Assembly: GCA_012934845.2 (NCBI GenBank)
Contig: WNNJ02003609.1
Location: forward strand, 62,001 to 126,000
DNA length: 64,000 bases
From: Pomphorhynchus laevis
Taxonomy: Eukaryota; Acanthocephala; Palaeacanthocephala; Echinorhynchida; Pomphorhynchidae
Direction: 5' to 3'
Shown here: one piece after another, positions 61,727 through 64,000 of the stretch
How positions within the stretch are numbered: position 1 is the first letter of the stretch
How the letters are laid out: the number at the start of each line of letters is the position of its first letter
Translations under genes and position numbers: made by a program
The notes under the pieces: generated by a model
Told to the model about the DNA's origin: nothing
What the model saw: only the letters and a program-made list of their open reading frames with translations
Database searches by the model: none

Positions 61727-63178
61727 TTAAGTTTTCATTGTCAGTCTTATCCTAAACTGTTGACCCTTGTTATCTGCATTCTGGAAACAGAATGCAATTG
61801 TAAAAGTCTTAGTTTTGATAAAATAAATGAACATATATGTACCCATAATCTAGAATTAATTGAAAATTGTGAATTAAGAAAGCTGCTATCAAAAGGGTAT
61901 AAATATAGATTAAATAACAACAACGACAAAAATAAAATTTACAATTCGTTATATAATAACTTAAATGATTACTTTAGTAAGCTGATTAATAGTGAAAGCT
62001 CGAATATATCTAAGATAAAAATTTGGAAAGATTATATATTTGATAAAATTAAAAATAAAATGAAAATAACAAACAATTATAAAAGGAAAGATAAAATTAA
62101 TAAAGATATGTATAAAGAACTTACTAAATTAAAGGATAACTATATAATAACAACTATTGATAAAGCTAGTAATAACTTTGTCTTCATATGCAAAAAGCTT
62201 TATTATGATATACTAATGAAAGAAGTTAATTATAATGATTTAAATGTAAATCCAACATATGAACGTAGTGAGTTGAGTTTAGAAACAATTATTACAAGTC
62301 ACTGTTCTATAATGGATAAAAAGGGTATAAAGGTTGAATTAGATAATAAAACTATACCTATATTATATTGGAATCCAAAATTACATAAAAATCCAATAAA
62401 ACCTAGGTTCATATGTAGTGCGTTTAAATGTACATTAAAACCACTTTCTGTCTATATGAATAAAATACTTAAAGTAATTAAAGCACACTTTAAAAAATAT
62501 TGCAAGGTAATCGAAATTAATACTGGTATAAAACACTATTTCAGTATTAATTCTACAAAAGAATTTTTAGAACAGACAAAAGGAATAAATTTTCAAAATA
62601 TAAATACATACGATTTTAGTACGCTTTATACAAATCTAAATTTAGTAGATATTAAAGAAGCGTTAGTAAAATTAATTAATCTTATATTCGGAAAAAGATA
62701 TACATATATATGTTATAATAATTATAACGCCTATCTAACAAAAATTAAACCATCAAGTAAATATAAATATATGGATAAAATTGAATTAATAGAATCCTTA
62801 AATATTTTGATAAATCAAAATTATTTAAAAGTAGGGACATCTATATTTAGACAAGTAAAAGGTGTTCCAATGGGTGGTAATAGTAGCCCAATTATAGCTG
62901 ACTTGTTTTTAAGCTTTATAGAATATGAATTTGTTCATAACTGTGTAAAAACTAAATCTAAACAATATAAATATATGAAATATATGTTTCGATACATTGA
63001 TGATATATGTGTATTTAATTCTAATAATTTTTATTCAATTAGTGAGCACATTTATCCAGAAAGCCTTCTTCTTAACAAAACCAATATTAATGATAAAGAA
63101 GGTGTATATCTAGATATGAACATTAAATTAACATTAACTAAAACTACTATTAATTTATATCGTAAATATGACATTTAA
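61727..63178 (+). pseudogene. PLE reverse transcriptase, N-terminal and RT core
   Basis: The frame is open from 61727 without an ATG at its start, so the N-terminus is missing. Motifs by coordinate: ELRKLLSKGYKYR (PLE N-terminal motif) at about 61890, IDKASNNFVF at about 62155, YWNPKLHKNP at about 62365, YDFSTLYTNL at about 62609, GVPMGGNSSP at about 62861 and YIDD at 62993. The wording of these motifs and the lack of a C-terminal endonuclease suggest a Naiad-like PLE (whose GIY-YIG would be N-terminal and is not in the window); this is inference. The frame ends at the 343-bp insertion. Confidence 0.8.
63084..63174 (+). repeat. 91-bp direct repeat, left of the insertion
   Basis: Identical to 63518-63608 except one or two bases; begins ATATTAATGATAAAGAAGG and ends GACAT. 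Confidence 0.85.
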
Positions 63179-63517
63179 TTTTTTTTAACAAAACAAAAAA
63201 TTGAAAAAATAAGAAAATAGGGGAAAGCCAAAACATTTTAAACAATAAATTGCAAACATATTTTGTGTTATTTAAAAGTAATGTAATTTTTTGCAGGCTG
63301 TCTAATGTGTTCTGTATATTAAAATCTTTGTAATCGAACATTACTGTTCATGAGTAAGTAAAAACACCTGCAAAAAACACCGTGTTTCATAAACAGTTGT
63401 TTTTAAGTATCCACATTTGTCAGTGTGGATACCTACGGATCCACACTGACAAATCAACTATGACAGATATTCTCTTACATAAAATCAGGAAAGATCAGGT
63501 ATAATTGAAGAGCTAAT
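63175..63517. mobile_element. 343-bp insertion in PLE RT
   Basis: Non-PLE sequence with a hairpin at 63411-63452 (ATTTGTCAGTGTGGAT and complement). It is flanked by 91-bp direct repeats of PLE sequence, much longer than normal target duplications. No coding capacity; family unknown. Confidence 0.55.
63411..63452. repeat. Hairpin inside the insertion
   Basis: ATTTGTCAGTGTGGAT, a short loop, then ATCCACACTGACAAAT. Confidence 0.85.
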
Positions 63518-63879
63518 ATATTAATGATAAAGAAGGTGTATATCTAGATATGAACATTAAATTAACATTAACTAAAACTACTATTAATTTATATCGTAAA
63601 GATGACATATTTAAATTTACAAGAAACATATTTTTGCATGAGCATTCATGCATACCATATAATATAAAATATAATACATTAAATAATGAAATTTTAAGAA
63701 TTGCAACAATATGTAATGATATTGGCTTTCTTCAAAATCATTTAAATAATTTAATAGATACATATTTTAAACTAGGTTACTATAAAAATAACATCAAGCA
63801 GAAAATAGTAAAATATATAAATCAACAAAATGTTATTAAAAAACATTTTAAATTATTAGCGGATAATTTTTATGGATAA
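63518..63879 (+). pseudogene. PLE RT C-terminus after the insertion
   Basis: Repeats the last 91 bp before the insertion, then continues FLHEHSCIPYNIKY to a stop at 63879. Same region as residues about 110-228 of copy 1. Confidence 0.75.
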
Positions 63880-63894
63880 TAAATAATATACTTT

Positions 63895-64000
63895 GTATTA
63901 GAATAAGATACTAGATAGTCATATTTCATCAAAGGAATTGCATCATTAGCATGTATTGGCCCCGTCGATATGACGGATCGATAAACGGGGGCCGAAACCT
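63895..64000 (+). ncRNA. PLE structured RNA domain, cut by window end
   Basis: The 5' strand of the outer stem (63895-63908) is present and GGCCCCG pairs with CGGGGGCC. The segment where others have CTGCTATG reads TCGATATGAC, so this copy has a variant second helix. The 3' half lies outside the window. Confidence 0.5.

Larger units (their letters stand above)
61727..64000 (+). mobile_element. Penelope-like element, copy 2, longest in window
   Basis: RT frame 61727-63178, interrupted by a 343-bp insertion (63175-63517) bracketed by a 91-bp direct repeat, then the RT C-terminus (63518-63879) and the start of the structured RNA domain (63895 to window end). The 5' end is cut near the LINE fragment. 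Near-identity to copy 1 indicates recent activity. Confidence 0.8.

Overview
The window looks like nuclear DNA of a small-bodied invertebrate animal. It is strongly AT-rich, has short spliceosomal introns (47-82 nt) beside very long ones, animal gene families, non-LTR retrotransposons (LINEs), Penelope-like retroelements (PLEs) and three kinds of satellite DNA. I cannot fix the phylum from the sequence.

Host genes. The main gene is a Cip4/Toca-1 (F-BAR, HR1, SH3) homologue on the minus strand. I rebuilt it as 12 coding exons from an ATG at 57878 to a stop at 27679. All splice phases agree and the product is 568 aa. Its last intron is 18.6 kb and holds a single-exon DUF4139-like gene on the opposite strand (29499-30824), two nested LINEs and a tandem array. 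A second spliced gene, small and unrecognised (three exons, 124 aa), lies on the minus strand at 6579-7056.

Layout. 1-4.3 kb: AT-rich DNA with a large foldback element. 4.3-5.4 kb: 5'-truncated PLE. 6.6-7.1 kb: small gene. 8.6-9.5 kb: dimer of a 420-bp unit with hammerhead ribozyme cores on the minus strand. 10.9-11.5 kb: PLE 3' pieces. 13.5-17.8 kb: LINE and retroelement remnants. 19.7-23.55 kb: satellite of 360-bp units. 23.55-27.28 kb: satellite of 293-bp units, most of which carry a type I hammerhead ribozyme core. 27.7-57.9 kb: the Cip4 gene. 58.4-61.65 kb: satellite of 17-bp units. 61.7-64 kb: a longer PLE copy.

How it fits together. Two unrelated tandem families carry short-stem-III type I hammerheads, the pattern known from metazoan retrozymes and ribozyme satellites. 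Near-identical PLE reverse transcriptase copies sit in the same window. PLE reverse transcriptase is a proposed mobiliser of such ribozyme RNAs, so the window may show both the RNA parasites and their helper. The PLE 3' region also carries a conserved pseudoknot-like RNA domain with compensatory changes, which does not fit a canonical hammerhead. LINE A (minus) is inserted, with a 12-bp target duplication, into the 370-bp tandem 5' monomers of LINE B (plus).
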